The notes below the pieces were generated by a model. The model did no database searches and had not been told where the DNA came from. It worked only from the letters and a program-made list of their open reading frames with translations. A DNA stretch of 64,000 bases, taken from NCBI RefSeq assembly GCF_947500255.1, contig NZ_CANMRL010000005.1:124001-188000 (forward strand), in the 5' to 3' direction. Shown in pieces: positions 43,618 through 53,184 of the stretch. Position numbers and translations under genes: made by a program. Every line of letters begins with the position of its first letter. The first letter of the stretch is position 1. Source of the DNA: an uncultured Psychroserpens sp. (GTDB taxonomy: Bacteria > Bacteroidota > Bacteroidia > Flavobacteriales > Flavobacteriaceae).

Positions 43618-43947
43618 TTGTAATGGCAGTTTTTTTGAATTAAACAGAACTGCAAAATAGGAAATTGTTGTTGTTTTTTGAAAGAGATTTATGCAGAGTT
43701 ATTAACTATTCTGATTTAAAAATCATGATCGCGAACCTCTGTATTTTCTTTGTACAATCAAACGATGCCAAAACATATTCCATTTATATCTAAGACCTAG
43801 TAATTCCCAGTTAATATCAAATTTTTCTGAATCGGTTTTGCGATATGTCGGAATGGTGATATTGCAATGTAGCATTGGCAATTCTCCTTTTACTGTTTTT
43901 AGAAAAGAAGCTTCAAGAGAAGATTTTGGGAAGTATTGAATATGTTC
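43618..43947. other. intergenic region with gene fragment between topB and the YD-like gene
   Basis: About 330 bases. The right 225 bases are an open minus-strand frame (annotated as a possible gene remnant). The left 100 bases next to topB hold only AT-rich sequence and a weak GCAGTT/AACTGC inverted pair; I see nothing else. Confidence 0.6.
43723..43947 (-). pseudogene. 74-codon protein-like fragment in frame with the gene upstream
   Basis: Directly after the TAA of the YD-like gene the same frame stays open for 74 codons (starts EHIQYFPKSSLEASF, later LGLRYKWNMFWHR, ends RGSRS). It has protein-like composition with Trp, Tyr and basic residues. It may be (1) the tail of the upstream gene cut off by a new stop, (2) a remnant of another gene, or (3) a real 50-aa gene starting at ATG 43875. 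No known family is recognised, so this is a weak call. Confidence 0.45.
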
Positions 43948-44880
43948 TTATTTATTGAAATACTCATAGTCATAGCTTATCGAAAAGCGTTGTTCGTCAT
44001 TTTCATAAACATCTACTTGACTCAACAAACCATTGTCCATATATATATGTTTATATAGAAAGTGATTATCAAGACTCATGCAAGGGTCGCTAAAATAGGT
44101 GTATTTTTCTTTAATGCTTCCATTAGTGTTATAGGACATTCTTGTCGTTATCGCTGTTAGTACTTCTCTATTTCCAAAAGTCATGTTGTTTAATCTTTCG
44201 AGATAAGAAGGATTGATTTCTATTTTTTCAATTAGTCTATTGGAATTATCATAGCTATAGGTGATGGTATTATTAACTTGATAATTTGTAAAATGGAGTT
44301 CTTTTATTAAGTTTTGATTGCCGTCGTATTCATAAGTTTTAACATATAAATCTTTTAACTTAGGTTCACTAGACTCACTTATGATTTCTATTTTAGTTGT
44401 TTTACTTAAAAGCTTATTGAAATCTGACCAAACCTGCAAAATGGTTTTTCTATCGATTGTATTATTTTCATTTTTAGTTTCACTTGTAGTTTGGATTAAA
44501 TTTCCTCTTTTGTCATAATCATTTTTATAAACGCCATCTTTATCTTTAATTAAATTGTCATACTTGTCATAGGCGTATTTAAATAATTTAACATCTGTGG
44601 TATCTGTTTTGTCAATCCACTGCAATGCAATTTTGTTGTTGTTTTTATCATATTTACTCCTATAGAATGTGCCAAGACGCCCCATGTCCCATTCAATGAC
44701 ATTGCCACGTCTATCATATGCTTTAAAAAAGGATGTGCAGCCACCGTTAGAGCCAGTAAAGCAATGTTTTTCAAATGATGATTTTAATTGGTTTTTTGCA
44801 ATGATTTTTTTGTCATTATCAACTTGCGCAAAAGACCATTGGATCATTAGAACGCATAGAAAGCTTATGATTTTTTTCAT
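43948..44880 (-). CDS. secreted protein with YD/RHS-like repeats
   Basis: Exported protein of 310 aa with a signal peptide (LCVLMIQWSFAQ). The rest has irregular repeats of the form DKYDNLIK, DKRGNLIQ, YDGNQNLIK and YDNSNRLIE, which match the YD/RHS pattern of beta-strand repeats. There is no C-terminal RHS core or toxin domain, so it is probably a small surface or periplasmic protein. It overlaps the upstream thioredoxin-like gene by 4 bp (ATGA), so they are coupled. Role unknown; the reading frame continues past its stop (see fragment). Confidence 0.8.
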   Translation of the reverse strand: MKKIISFLCVLMIQWSFAQVDNDKKIIAKNQLKSSFEKHCFTGSNGGCTSFFKAYDRRGNVIEWDMGRLGTFYRSKYDKNNNKIALQWIDKTDTTDVKLFKYAYDKYDNLIKDKDGVYKNDYDKRGNLIQTTSETKNENNTIDRKTILQVWSDFNKLLSKTTKIEIISESSEPKLKDLYVKTYEYDGNQNLIKELHFTNYQVNNTITYSYDNSNRLIEKIEINPSYLERLNNMTFGNREVLTAITTRMSYNTNGSIKEKYTYFSDPCMSLDNHFLYKHIYMDNGLLSQVDVYENDEQRFSISYDYEYFNK

Positions 44881-45896
44881 TTTAAGTGCTCTTCAATATC
44901 TTTATAATCATTAGTGTTTTTAATTATATTTCCTTGATTATCAACAAGCATATAGGTTGGAAATGTGCTTATATACATATGCTTGGTTAGTCTGTCGTCA
45001 TAATTATCGACGTCTCTAAAGTTTGCCCAATTATAGGAATTACTATCAAGGTAGTTCATCCACTTTGAGTGGTCTCTATCTATAGACACACCAATAAGTT
45101 CTATGTTATTCGCTTTTAATTTATCTAGTTGCTTTGATATGTATTTATGGTCTTTTACACAAGGTTTGCAATCTACAAACCAGAAATCTATAAGATAGGT
45201 TTTTCCTTCAGAAAATGTAATACCTGAAAGCTCCTTACTGGTATTATAAAATCTATGTTTGGAAATGTCAATGGTGTTTACGGTTAAGAGGTTTTCGATT
45301 TTTTTGAAATCATTAAATAAGTGGTTTTTAATGTTTTCGGGTTGGCGATTTAAAATAGTGTAAGCTTTTTTTAATGCTTCTTTGTCCTGCATATTCTTAT
45401 TCAAAAATTGTGAGGTCACATGAATTGAAAAGGGATTTTCTATATGTGCTTCTAATTCTTGCAACAAAAATTCGTTTTCTGAAGTACTAATTTTTGATGA
45501 ATTTGATGACATCTTTTTATATCGTTTACTAAAGTCTTTGGCTTTGTAGTAGAGGCTAGATCCTATAACTGTATCTATTTCTGCTTTATTTGTAATGCGA
45601 CCTTTAATTTGTAACTGTTTTCCATCTAACCACATTTGATTCATTATCAATCCATTTTTTGTATAAAAATTGATATTGTATAAATCGTTGATGCTATCAT
45701 TTAAATCAATATTCATGGTATTTGAAAATGGTAAAAACTGAAATTCTCTGTCTTGTGTTATATTGGAAATAAATACACTATCAATTTCAATATCAGATTC
45801 AAAATAGAGATTTAAATCTGATAATTCCTTTTTGCGTTCAGATTGACAACTAGTTATTATTACTGAGAAGAGGGCAAGTATTAAGAACTTTTTCAT
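44877..45896 (-). CDS. TlpA-like thioredoxin lipoprotein
   Basis: Thiol-disulfide protein of the TlpA/ResA type (339 aa). The frame extends upstream to 45941, but ATG 45896 gives the lipoprotein signal MKKFLILALFSVIITSC (Cys17). The C-terminal thioredoxin fold has the pair CKPC (Cys243, Cys246) in FWFVDCKPC, followed by IELIGVSIDRDHSKW. The N-terminal 200 residues are an extra DUF4369-like beta domain, common in this group. It probably reduces disulfides in the periplasm. Overlaps the YD-like gene by 4 bp. Confidence 0.87.
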   Translation of the reverse strand: MKKFLILALFSVIITSCQSERKKELSDLNLYFESDIEIDSVFISNITQDREFQFLPFSNTMNIDLNDSINDLYNINFYTKNGLIMNQMWLDGKQLQIKGRITNKAEIDTVIGSSLYYKAKDFSKRYKKMSSNSSKISTSENEFLLQELEAHIENPFSIHVTSQFLNKNMQDKEALKKAYTILNRQPENIKNHLFNDFKKIENLLTVNTIDISKHRFYNTSKELSGITFSEGKTYLIDFWFVDCKPCVKDHKYISKQLDKLKANNIELIGVSIDRDHSKWMNYLDSNSYNWANFRDVDNYDDRLTKHMYISTFPTYMLVDNQGNIIKNTNDYKDIEEHLK

Positions 45897-46004
45897 AGAT
45901 AAGTATGCATAGATTTTGATTGATTTTGCTTCTTCCAACAAGATAGCAAAAAGATAAATACATATGTATTAGTTTAACAAAAGCTTAGATACAGATTAGG
46001 CTAA

Positions 46005-46892
46005 TTATTTTTCGAAATAATGAACTTCGCCTAACTGCATTAACAATGTAATATTTGAAAACCGTTCACGTAATTCCTTTTGATCACGCTTACTAAAATC
46101 TGGTGGAATATGTGTAGCTATGATATGTTTTGGAGCAAGAAGATCGTTCACTTGACTAATATCACTATCGTCTAAGAGTAACCAATAGGGCAGGATTGCT
46201 ATATCTAGTGTTTTGTTTTTAATATCTAAGGTTTTAACAGGCTCACGAGTTAAACTCCAATCGGTATCACCAACATGCAAAATGTTGTAACCACCTAGGT
46301 TAACTAAATATGCAATATTCTCAGTTTTATTGTGTCGTTTAGGATTGGTATGATCACACTGAATTGCTTCAATTTTAATTCCTGTGGCATTAAAAGAATG
46401 TGCTTTTTTATTATATGGAACAGGAAAAAATCGACTAGACATGCTGTCTAATTTTGTGTGAAGTGTAACAACATCTTTCATTAACTGAGATGAACCTATA
46501 ACATAAGCCTCATCACTAGATTCAAGATATTGTTTTGCATATTTTCCACTAAAATGATCACCATGAAGATGCGTAAAGAGACAGAACTCTATTTTGGAAA
46601 AATCCTTGAATTCTCCTTTTATTAATTGATTGACCATAGTTTCTGGAGGATAGACATATGGTTTGTCATAATACTCATGTAAACCGTCAATGATAACAGT
46701 TTTATCATCATACTCTAAACAAACTCCCATATTTCCAGTATAGACTAATTTAAGTGTGTTTTCAGTATCTGAATCCGGAACTGTTTGATGTTTTAAATAA
46801 CCAGTAGTACTTGAGTCTTGCTTAGAAGTATTGGTCTGACAAGCAATTAAGCAGATGCTATACATTATTAGAATACATTTATTTAATCTCAT
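46005..46892 (-). CDS. metallo-beta-lactamase-fold lipoprotein hydrolase
   Basis: MBL-fold hydrolase (295 aa) with a lipoprotein signal (lipobox cysteine at residue 18, LIACQ). The metal motif THLHGDHFSG supplies His108, His110, Asp112 and His113; further ligands are in QCDHTN, HVGDTDW and ATHIPP. The shape resembles the UlaG/AttM-like or ComA-like branches. Substrate unknown; it acts in the envelope. It overlaps the acetyltransferase gene by 4 bp. Confidence 0.88.
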   Translation of the reverse strand: MRLNKCILIMYSICLIACQTNTSKQDSSTTGYLKHQTVPDSDTENTLKLVYTGNMGVCLEYDDKTVIIDGLHEYYDKPYVYPPETMVNQLIKGEFKDFSKIEFCLFTHLHGDHFSGKYAKQYLESSDEAYVIGSSQLMKDVVTLHTKLDSMSSRFFPVPYNKKAHSFNATGIKIEAIQCDHTNPKRHNKTENIAYLVNLGGYNILHVGDTDWSLTREPVKTLDIKNKTLDIAILPYWLLLDDSDISQVNDLLAPKHIIATHIPPDFSKRDQKELRERFSNITLLMQLGEVHYFEK

Positions 46893-47497
46893 GTGATTTG
46901 ATTTAATCTTTTTTGTAATTGGGATTTAACCGAAGATTCCCAATCTGTTTTTAAAATACTCATCAAAACGGCATCTGTACGACCTATGCCATCTATAGCT
47001 GGAAAAATGTTGCGTAAAATACCTTCTTCTTTACAACCTACACTTTTCATGGCTGCAATACTAAGGTCATTTTCAACATAAGCTCCCAGTCCAATTCTTT
47101 CAGCACCCATGTTTTCAAATGCAAATTTAAAAAGTAGGTATTTACAGTGTTTATTTAACCCAGTACCTCTAAATTCTTCTCCATACCAAGTATAACCTAG
47201 TCTGATAGCTTTTAATATTGGAACAATTTCACAGTATCTTGTACTTCCTGCAAATTTATTTTTGATTTTATCAAAAACGATAAAAGGGTAGTCCTTTTCA
47301 GCTTTTCGATTGTCTATAGTAGATTGAATATATGCAGTAAGATTTTCAACGCCATCACCTTTTATAAACGAATATTTCCATATATCACTTTCATTAGCGA
47401 TATCAATCAAATCATGAACATGTTCAATTTTTAGCGGACTTAGTTTTACAACATCGTCTTCTAAAATATAAGTCTCTTTAAAGTTGAAGTTAAGCAT
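46889..47497 (-). CDS. GNAT acetyltransferase, RimJ/RimL-like
   Basis: Acyl-CoA N-acetyltransferase (202 aa) of the GNAT 3 (RimJ/RimL) type. Visible family blocks: LSPLKIEHVHDLIDIA at the start, RLGYTWYGEEFRGTGLNKHCKYLL (acetyl-CoA loop), and ERIGLGAYVENDLSIAAMKSVGCKEEGILR. Members acetylate N-termini of proteins, amino acids or small amines. It is upstream of the MBL lipoprotein with an ATGA overlap. Substrate unknown. Confidence 0.92.
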   Translation of the reverse strand: MLNFNFKETYILEDDVVKLSPLKIEHVHDLIDIANESDIWKYSFIKGDGVENLTAYIQSTIDNRKAEKDYPFIVFDKIKNKFAGSTRYCEIVPILKAIRLGYTWYGEEFRGTGLNKHCKYLLFKFAFENMGAERIGLGAYVENDLSIAAMKSVGCKEEGILRNIFPAIDGIGRTDAVLMSILKTDWESSVKSQLQKRLNQIT

Positions 47498-47590
47498 TTA
47501 GCCTATTTTATATCATGAAACTAAAGGTAGTAAAAAAGGTGATACTATGTTTTGATACTTGTGTAGTTTAAAATGCTGATTAGATAGATG

Positions 47591-48298
47591 TCAATTGTTA
47601 GTATCTGCATTCTCTTGCTGTTTTCTTACAAATTCTGCTGTTCTTTGTAACTGTTCTTCCAGGTTCCATTCGAAGTCAAAACGGTTTCGTAAAAATTCAG
47701 CAATGGGTTCTAGACCAATTTCGGCTCTTCTTTTGTCAATATTTTTGGGATCATAAACAGGCCATACATTGAAGGTTTTGGTTTCACGATAAAATTTCAT
47801 TTGACCACCGTAAATTTGTAACTCTCCTTTTTCTGTAGCAATTCTATCTGCAGCTCTTACTAAAAAACGAGGTTCTAGTTTTTTGTCTTTTACGGCCTGT
47901 GTCATCATGGGAAGGTATTTAATTCTGATCTCATTATCAGAATGTTGAATCACATTGCAGAGTGTTTGATTACCTTGTTCGCCTCCAATCATTTCTCTTG
48001 TTGGCCAACCGTACTTGTCTAGAATATCAATTACTTTTTTTTCATTTATAACATGATTCTTCTTATAAATGTCTTGTTGTACTTGAGCTTCTTTTGATTC
48101 TACACCATAAATGTCCATTAAGGAGTCTCGCAATCTTATAGGTTCCTGCTCAGTTCTCCATATGGTGTCCAAAACAGCAATTAGATTTACATTTTCATTG
48201 TTTAAATCTGTTGATGTTTTAGTTTTTGTTTTATTTGTGCAAGACATAAATAAAAGCACATAGAATGCTAGTAGAAATCGCATTAAAATTGTTTTCAT
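47591..48298 (-). CDS. DUF6624-type lipoprotein
   Basis: Exported protein (235 aa from ATG 48298; the open frame also runs up to 48349 but the shorter start gives a proper signal with Cys20 in LLFMSC). The body matches the DUF6624 pattern: GWPTREMIGGEQGNQT, LPMMTQAVKDKKLEP, LVRAADRIATEKGELQIYG and VWPVYDPKNIDKRRAEIGL. The family is common in Bacteroidota and has no proven function. It follows aroB by about 140 bases. Envelope location inferred. Confidence 0.85.
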   Translation of the reverse strand: MKTILMRFLLAFYVLLFMSCTNKTKTKTSTDLNNENVNLIAVLDTIWRTEQEPIRLRDSLMDIYGVESKEAQVQQDIYKKNHVINEKKVIDILDKYGWPTREMIGGEQGNQTLCNVIQHSDNEIRIKYLPMMTQAVKDKKLEPRFLVRAADRIATEKGELQIYGGQMKFYRETKTFNVWPVYDPKNIDKRRAEIGLEPIAEFLRNRFDFEWNLEEQLQRTAEFVRKQQENADTNN

Positions 48299-48438
48299 AA
48301 CGTATATTATTATTGCCATCGTTTTTTGTAAAAGGTATATCCAAGCCATAACAGGCCTAAACTAATACTAATTGCTACACTTTGTATGTTGTATATCTTT
48401 ATATTCTTCCATATACTAAATATATCAGATTAAAGATT

Positions 48439-49515
48439 CTATTTTAATGATTTGGCATAGAATTCAAAACCTCTTTCAATCAAATCATTATCTACTAAAC
48501 AATCAATCTTTGGACGTCCAATTTCAGTTAGTAATACAAAATTGATATTACCATGCTCATTTTTCTTATCATACTTTAATAAATCGATAATTGCATCATA
48601 GTCAGACGTTGAGATTTCAACATGCTTGTAGATATTATTAATAGTTGCAGTGATGTATTCTAAATCTTGTTTAGGAAAGCCCAATAATTCCGAAGAAATA
48701 AAACATTCTAAAACCATACCAATAGCGATAGCTTCTCCATGGAGTAATTCTTCTTTTTCAGGATGACTTAAAAAATAGGATTCTATGGCATGGCCAAGCG
48801 TATGACCAAAATTAAGATGTTTACGTTCGCCTTGTTCTAGAGGGTCACTCGTCACTATATCTTTTTTAATGACTACAGATTCATGAATTAAAACGTCTAA
48901 ATCCTCCAACGTGAGCTGAGATAAATCGGTAAGCTTATCAAAGTAATTTTTGTCTTTTATAAGTCCGTGCTTTAGCATTTCAGCTAAACCAGATTTCATT
49001 TGATTTTGTGGTAGTGTGTCTAAATAGGACGTATCAATGATCACCATGTCACCAGAACTGATAACGCCAACTTGATTTTTTAAAGTACCAAGATCAACAC
49101 CTGTTTTTCCGCCAACAGATGCATCAACCATAGCCAGTAATGACGTTGGGATATTAATATATTTAATACCGCGTTTGAATGTGCAGGCTACAAATCCGCC
49201 AAGATCCGTCACGACACCACCACCAAGATTGAGTAGTAGGCTTTTACGATCTGCACCAAGTTCAGATAAAGCATTCCATACACCAACACAAGTTTCTATA
49301 GTTTTAAATTGTTCGCCAGCATCAATTTCAATAACCTCTATAGTTCTAGATGTATTAAGCTTTGACATAAACTTTGATAGGCAATGTTCATGTGTGTTAC
49401 TGTCTACAAGGATAAATATCTTCGAGAAATTATGAGTATCAATATAAGCATTGAGCTCTAGGTAAGCCTTGGTATTAAAATGAACAGTATAGGTTTTGGT
49501 TGTTATAGAATTCAT
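48439..49515 (-). CDS. aroB: 3-dehydroquinate synthase
   Basis: Shikimate-pathway enzyme (358 aa, normal length) that cyclises DAHP to 3-dehydroquinate using NAD and zinc. Seen: NAD-binding EQFKT and GGGVVTDLGGFVA, PTSLLAMVDASVGGKTGVD, the zinc and substrate region LKHGLIKD, and RKHLNFGHTLGHAIES with the zinc histidines. All core residues are present. It is separated from aroC (8977) as usual in this group. Convergent or co-directional neighbours have no obvious shikimate role. Confidence 0.97.
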   Translation of the reverse strand: MNSITTKTYTVHFNTKAYLELNAYIDTHNFSKIFILVDSNTHEHCLSKFMSKLNTSRTIEVIEIDAGEQFKTIETCVGVWNALSELGADRKSLLLNLGGGVVTDLGGFVACTFKRGIKYINIPTSLLAMVDASVGGKTGVDLGTLKNQVGVISSGDMVIIDTSYLDTLPQNQMKSGLAEMLKHGLIKDKNYFDKLTDLSQLTLEDLDVLIHESVVIKKDIVTSDPLEQGERKHLNFGHTLGHAIESYFLSHPEKEELLHGEAIAIGMVLECFISSELLGFPKQDLEYITATINNIYKHVEISTSDYDAIIDLLKYDKKNEHGNINFVLLTEIGRPKIDCLVDNDLIERGFEFYAKSLK

Positions 49516-49573
49516 ACATATTTAGAAAGTGGAAAATTAGCGACTTTTACTAACATAATAACTACTGAATAAT

Positions 49574-49581
49574 TATTTTTG
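49574..49581 (+). promoter_or_regulatory. possible -7 element of the proline dehydrogenase gene
   Basis: TATTTTTG fits TAnnTTTG and lies 17 nt before the ATG at 49599. No clear -33 TTG, so low confidence. Confidence 0.35.
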
Positions 49582-49598
49582 TTATATATTTTTTACAA

Positions 49599-50771
49599 AT
49601 GGATACAAATACTCTTTTTGATAATACTGAAGTTGCTTTTGCACTCAAAAACGATTCCCAACTAGAACGCGCCTATTTTCTTTTTAAAATGATTTCTCAT
49701 GAGCCTTTGGTAAGAATTGGTACAGCGGCTACTAATTTTGCTTTAAAAGCCAAATTACCTGTTGAAGGTTTAATTCGTTCAACAGTATTCGATCATTTTT
49801 GTGGTGGTGTAAACGAAGAAGATTGTTTGCCTGTAATCGATAAGATGTATACTAAAGGGGTGAGTTCGGTTTTAGATTATTCGGTAGAAGGGAAGGAAGA
49901 GGAATCAACCTTTGATGAAGCGAGAGATAAGATTATAAAGATTATCAAATTTGCAGATGAAAAGGAAGCAATGCCAATTGTAGTATTTAAACCAACAGGT
50001 TTTGGGCGCTTTTATTTGTATCAAAAGAAAGGAGAAGGACAAATATTTACGCAAGAGGAGCATGAAGAATGGAATAGAATAGTAGACCGATTTGATATGG
50101 TTTGCCAATTAGCTAAGGAAAAGGATGTTGAAGTACTGATTGACGGCGAAGAAAGCTGGATGCAAGATGCAGCAGATGAGCTTTGTGAAGATATGATGCG
50201 TAAGTATAATATAGAAAAGCCCATTGTGTATAATACCTTACAGACTTATCGATGGGATCGTTTAGAGTATTTAAAAGCAATTCACGAACGTGCAAAAAAA
50301 GGCAATTTTAAAGTTGGATTTAAAATCGTTCGAGGCGCTTATATGGAAAAGGAACGTAATCGAGCAGAGGAGAAGGGCTATAAATCTCCAATTTGCGAAA
50401 CCAAGGAAATTACTGATGAAAATTTCAATACGTGCATGAGATATATTTTAAATAACTTAGCTGATATCTCCTTATTTATAGGAACTCATAACGAAGAGAG
50501 TTGTTATATAGCAATGGATCTCATGAGAGATTTGGGTATTGATAAAAAAGATAATAATGTTTGGTTTGGACAACTCTATGGAATGAGTGATCATATTAGT
50601 TTTAATTTGGCAAAACATGGTTATAATGTAGCTAAATATGTTCCTTTTGGGCCAGTAAAAGACGTTATGCCTTATTTAATACGTCGTGCCGAAGAGAATA
50701 CTTCAGTTGCTGGGCAAACAAGTAGAGAGCTTAATTTGTTGAAGCAAGAAAAAAAACGCAGACGGCTTTAA
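49599..50771 (+). CDS. proline dehydrogenase
   Basis: FAD-dependent proline dehydrogenase (390 aa) of the monofunctional, Bacteroidota type. It oxidises proline to pyrroline-5-carboxylate. Seen in the beta/alpha barrel: DYSVEGKEE, VVFKPTGFGRF, DGEESWMQDAADEL, RGAYMEKERNRAEEKGY (substrate region), THNEESC and the final PYLIRRAEENTSVAGQ motif that binds the proline carboxylate. No pyrroline-5-carboxylate dehydrogenase gene is adjacent. It ends in a strong terminator. Confidence 0.96.
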   Translation: MDTNTLFDNTEVAFALKNDSQLERAYFLFKMISHEPLVRIGTAATNFALKAKLPVEGLIRSTVFDHFCGGVNEEDCLPVIDKMYTKGVSSVLDYSVEGKEEESTFDEARDKIIKIIKFADEKEAMPIVVFKPTGFGRFYLYQKKGEGQIFTQEEHEEWNRIVDRFDMVCQLAKEKDVEVLIDGEESWMQDAADELCEDMMRKYNIEKPIVYNTLQTYRWDRLEYLKAIHERAKKGNFKVGFKIVRGAYMEKERNRAEEKGYKSPICETKEITDENFNTCMRYILNNLADISLFIGTHNEESCYIAMDLMRDLGIDKKDNNVWFGQLYGMSDHISFNLAKHGYNVAKYVPFGPVKDVMPYLIRRAEENTSVAGQTSRELNLLKQEKKRRRL

Positions 50772-50781
50772 GCATAAAAAA

Positions 50782-50800
50782 ATCCGCAAGTTGTGCGGAT
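50782..50800. terminator. bidirectional terminator between proline dehydrogenase and Wzc genes
   Basis: Perfect 7-bp GC-rich stem ATCCGCA / TGCGGAT with a 5-nt loop. On the minus strand it is followed by a seven-T run, so it ends the exopolysaccharide operon; on the plus strand CTTTTCG follows. Confidence 0.8.
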
Positions 50801-50823
50801 CTTTTCGTTAGGTTATTATTAAA

Positions 50824-53166
50824 TTAGAAGGGTTTGTACCATTTTTTCTTTCGTGTAGGGTTATTTCCATAGCCATAACCATAGCCTTTCTTTTTCACTG
50901 TTCCATTAAGTAACGTTACCATACGCGGTAAACGCTTTTCTTCATACATGGTTTGTGCGATATGCAATTGGCGCTTGTCAATATTGTTAGCACTAATAAC
51001 ATAAATAAAAATATCTGCATGATCGCTAATCAAAAGGGTATCTGTTACTAATCCAACAGCAGCTGTGTCAACAATAATATAATCGTATTGTTCTTTAACA
51101 TTTTCGAAGAGATACTTTATGCGATCACTCATTAACAACTCTGCAGGATTTGGAGGTATGGTTCCTGAAGGAATCACATCTAAAAATTCGTTGTCCTTAA
51201 CACTAACGGTAACATCTTTGATGCTTAATGATTTGTCAGAAATGAAATCGGTAAGTCCTTTATCACTTTTTATTTTCAAATAATCATTAACTCTAGGGAC
51301 TCTAATATCTGTTTCTATAAGTAATGTCTTTTTCTCAGAAAAAGAGAATGAACTTGCTAGATTGGTCGTAGTATGTGATTTTCCTTCTTGGGCTGTAGTA
51401 GAGGTTACAAAAACAGTTTTACATTTTTTGTCTACTTTTTGAAGCATGAAATTAACATTAGTTCTAATAATCCTGAAGGCCTCTGCTTTAGGAGAATAAT
51501 CAACTTTGTTTACCACTTTAGTTTTGGTGTCAGCCTTGGGTATATCACCAATAAAAGGTGCTTTAACTAATCGTAATACATCTTCTTTACTATGCACTTT
51601 AGTGTCAATTAGATCTTTAGCATAAATAAATGACACTGGGATTATAAGACCAATTAATATAGCAGTTAAGTAAATAATTTTCTTTTTAGGCGCTACTGGA
51701 TCGTCATTTGTGTAGGCATAATCGATAACTTTAGCGTTTGCCGTAGACATACCAAGTGTAATAGCAGTTTCTTCACGCTTTTCCAGTAAATAGAGATAGA
51801 GTGATTCTTTGATATCTTGTTGACGTTTTATATCTCTGAACTGACGCTCTTTTCCTGGTGCAGAATAAATTTGCCCACGAATTCTAGAATCCTCTCTGTT
51901 TAAGTTATTTAAAGTAATTTGATTGGCATCTTTAATATTGCTTAAACTTTGATTAAGATTGTTTTTTAAGGCATTTATTTGATCATTCAGTTTAATAACC
52001 GTTGGGTTTTTGTCACTTGAATTTTTGAGAATACGATCACGTTGAAGTACCAAGTTATTATGATTCTGGGTTATTTGAGCTACATTACTATCGGTTATAC
52101 CAATGTCTGCAGGTAGTAAATCAGTACCAGAATCGTTGTTGTTTAGTCGGTCACTCATAAATTCAACTAATTGCAATTGATTGCTAGTTTGATTGATCTT
52201 TGCTTCTGTTTGACGTTCACTTTCTAGAAAGATATTAGACTGAGATGATAAGGCAGTTAACCTGTTGTCTTTTTGTAATTTTTCAGCTGTAAAATCGACC
52301 TGTTCTAATTCGTTTGAAACAACATTTAAACGGTTAGTGATAAAATCTGAAGTGGCTTTTACAATGAGTTCTTTATCATTAATGACATCTGCATTGTATT
52401 TCTTAATGACCTCGTCTAATATTAAACGCGCCTTTTCTTTAATGCTTTCGTTTAAGGATAGTTTTATAACATTGGATTTATCTGTGGTTCCTATCTTAAC
52501 CTTAGATAAATAAGCTTCTACAACACTGTGAATTGGTCTAATATGTATTTCAATAAAGGAACCTGGTTGAGAGCCATATGCATCAATATTTGGTGTAATA
52601 ACAAAGTCGCCAAAAGACCCTTTGACACGGTCACCAAAACTATGCGTTGTGGTTTCTCCATCATCAAACTCTAAAAGTTTATTCGTATTTACTTTAGACA
52701 ATTCATATTGTTGAGCAGATATAATTTTTATGTATAGTGATTTGTGCACATCGGCTAGTACAGAATCGCTTAAGAAGAAATTTATATCAACAGGAGGGTT
52801 GGAGTAGATTTCTTCTTTTTTTACTTTTCCGCTCACATAGTAGCTAATATTTAGCTTTAGATCTTTAACGACTTGAGTAAGTATAGAGCGTGATTTAATT
52901 ACTTCTATTTCATCCACAACATTTGGAAGTGTAGATGAAAGTCCACCATTTTGTAAAGAAGATATTTCAGATAAACTTCTTGAGTTTTCATCTTCTTTTA
53001 ATTTTATTGTAGCATTGGCTTGGTACATAAATGTACTATATCTAATTTTTACAAATGCTGCAGCTAATGCTATTAATAGACAAAAAGCGATGAGTTTCCA
53101 TTTTGATAAGTATAACTCAACTAAGTTTACTATAGTGTCTTTATTTGTTAGGGAATCTTGAGACAT
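50824..53166 (-). CDS. Wzc-like polysaccharide co-polymerase and tyrosine autokinase
   Basis: Bacterial tyrosine kinase (780 aa). Residues 15-40 and about 500-520 are transmembrane; between them a large periplasmic Wzz-like domain with long coiled coils controls chain length. The cytosolic BY-kinase domain has Walker A TTAQEGKS (Lys596), Walker A-prime LLIETDIRVP and YDYIIVDTAAV. The end is a cluster of tyrosines and basic residues (GYGYGYGNN ... KKKWYKPF) that would be autophosphorylated. It drives assembly and export of the exopolysaccharide with Wza. Last gene of the cluster. Confidence 0.95.
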   Translation of the reverse strand: MSQDSLTNKDTIVNLVELYLSKWKLIAFCLLIALAAAFVKIRYSTFMYQANATIKLKEDENSRSLSEISSLQNGGLSSTLPNVVDEIEVIKSRSILTQVVKDLKLNISYYVSGKVKKEEIYSNPPVDINFFLSDSVLADVHKSLYIKIISAQQYELSKVNTNKLLEFDDGETTTHSFGDRVKGSFGDFVITPNIDAYGSQPGSFIEIHIRPIHSVVEAYLSKVKIGTTDKSNVIKLSLNESIKEKARLILDEVIKKYNADVINDKELIVKATSDFITNRLNVVSNELEQVDFTAEKLQKDNRLTALSSQSNIFLESERQTEAKINQTSNQLQLVEFMSDRLNNNDSGTDLLPADIGITDSNVAQITQNHNNLVLQRDRILKNSSDKNPTVIKLNDQINALKNNLNQSLSNIKDANQITLNNLNREDSRIRGQIYSAPGKERQFRDIKRQQDIKESLYLYLLEKREETAITLGMSTANAKVIDYAYTNDDPVAPKKKIIYLTAILIGLIIPVSFIYAKDLIDTKVHSKEDVLRLVKAPFIGDIPKADTKTKVVNKVDYSPKAEAFRIIRTNVNFMLQKVDKKCKTVFVTSTTAQEGKSHTTTNLASSFSFSEKKTLLIETDIRVPRVNDYLKIKSDKGLTDFISDKSLSIKDVTVSVKDNEFLDVIPSGTIPPNPAELLMSDRIKYLFENVKEQYDYIIVDTAAVGLVTDTLLISDHADIFIYVISANNIDKRQLHIAQTMYEEKRLPRMVTLLNGTVKKKGYGYGYGNNPTRKKKWYKPF

Positions 53167-53184
53167 GATACTATAAATCTATTA

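Noticed and set aside
48350-48438. Minus-strand frame with a TM-like segment ending YTFYKKRWQ between aroB and the DUF6624 gene
   Set aside because: It has no ATG, GTG or TTG start after the upstream stop; hydrophobic frames arise often in AT-rich DNA.
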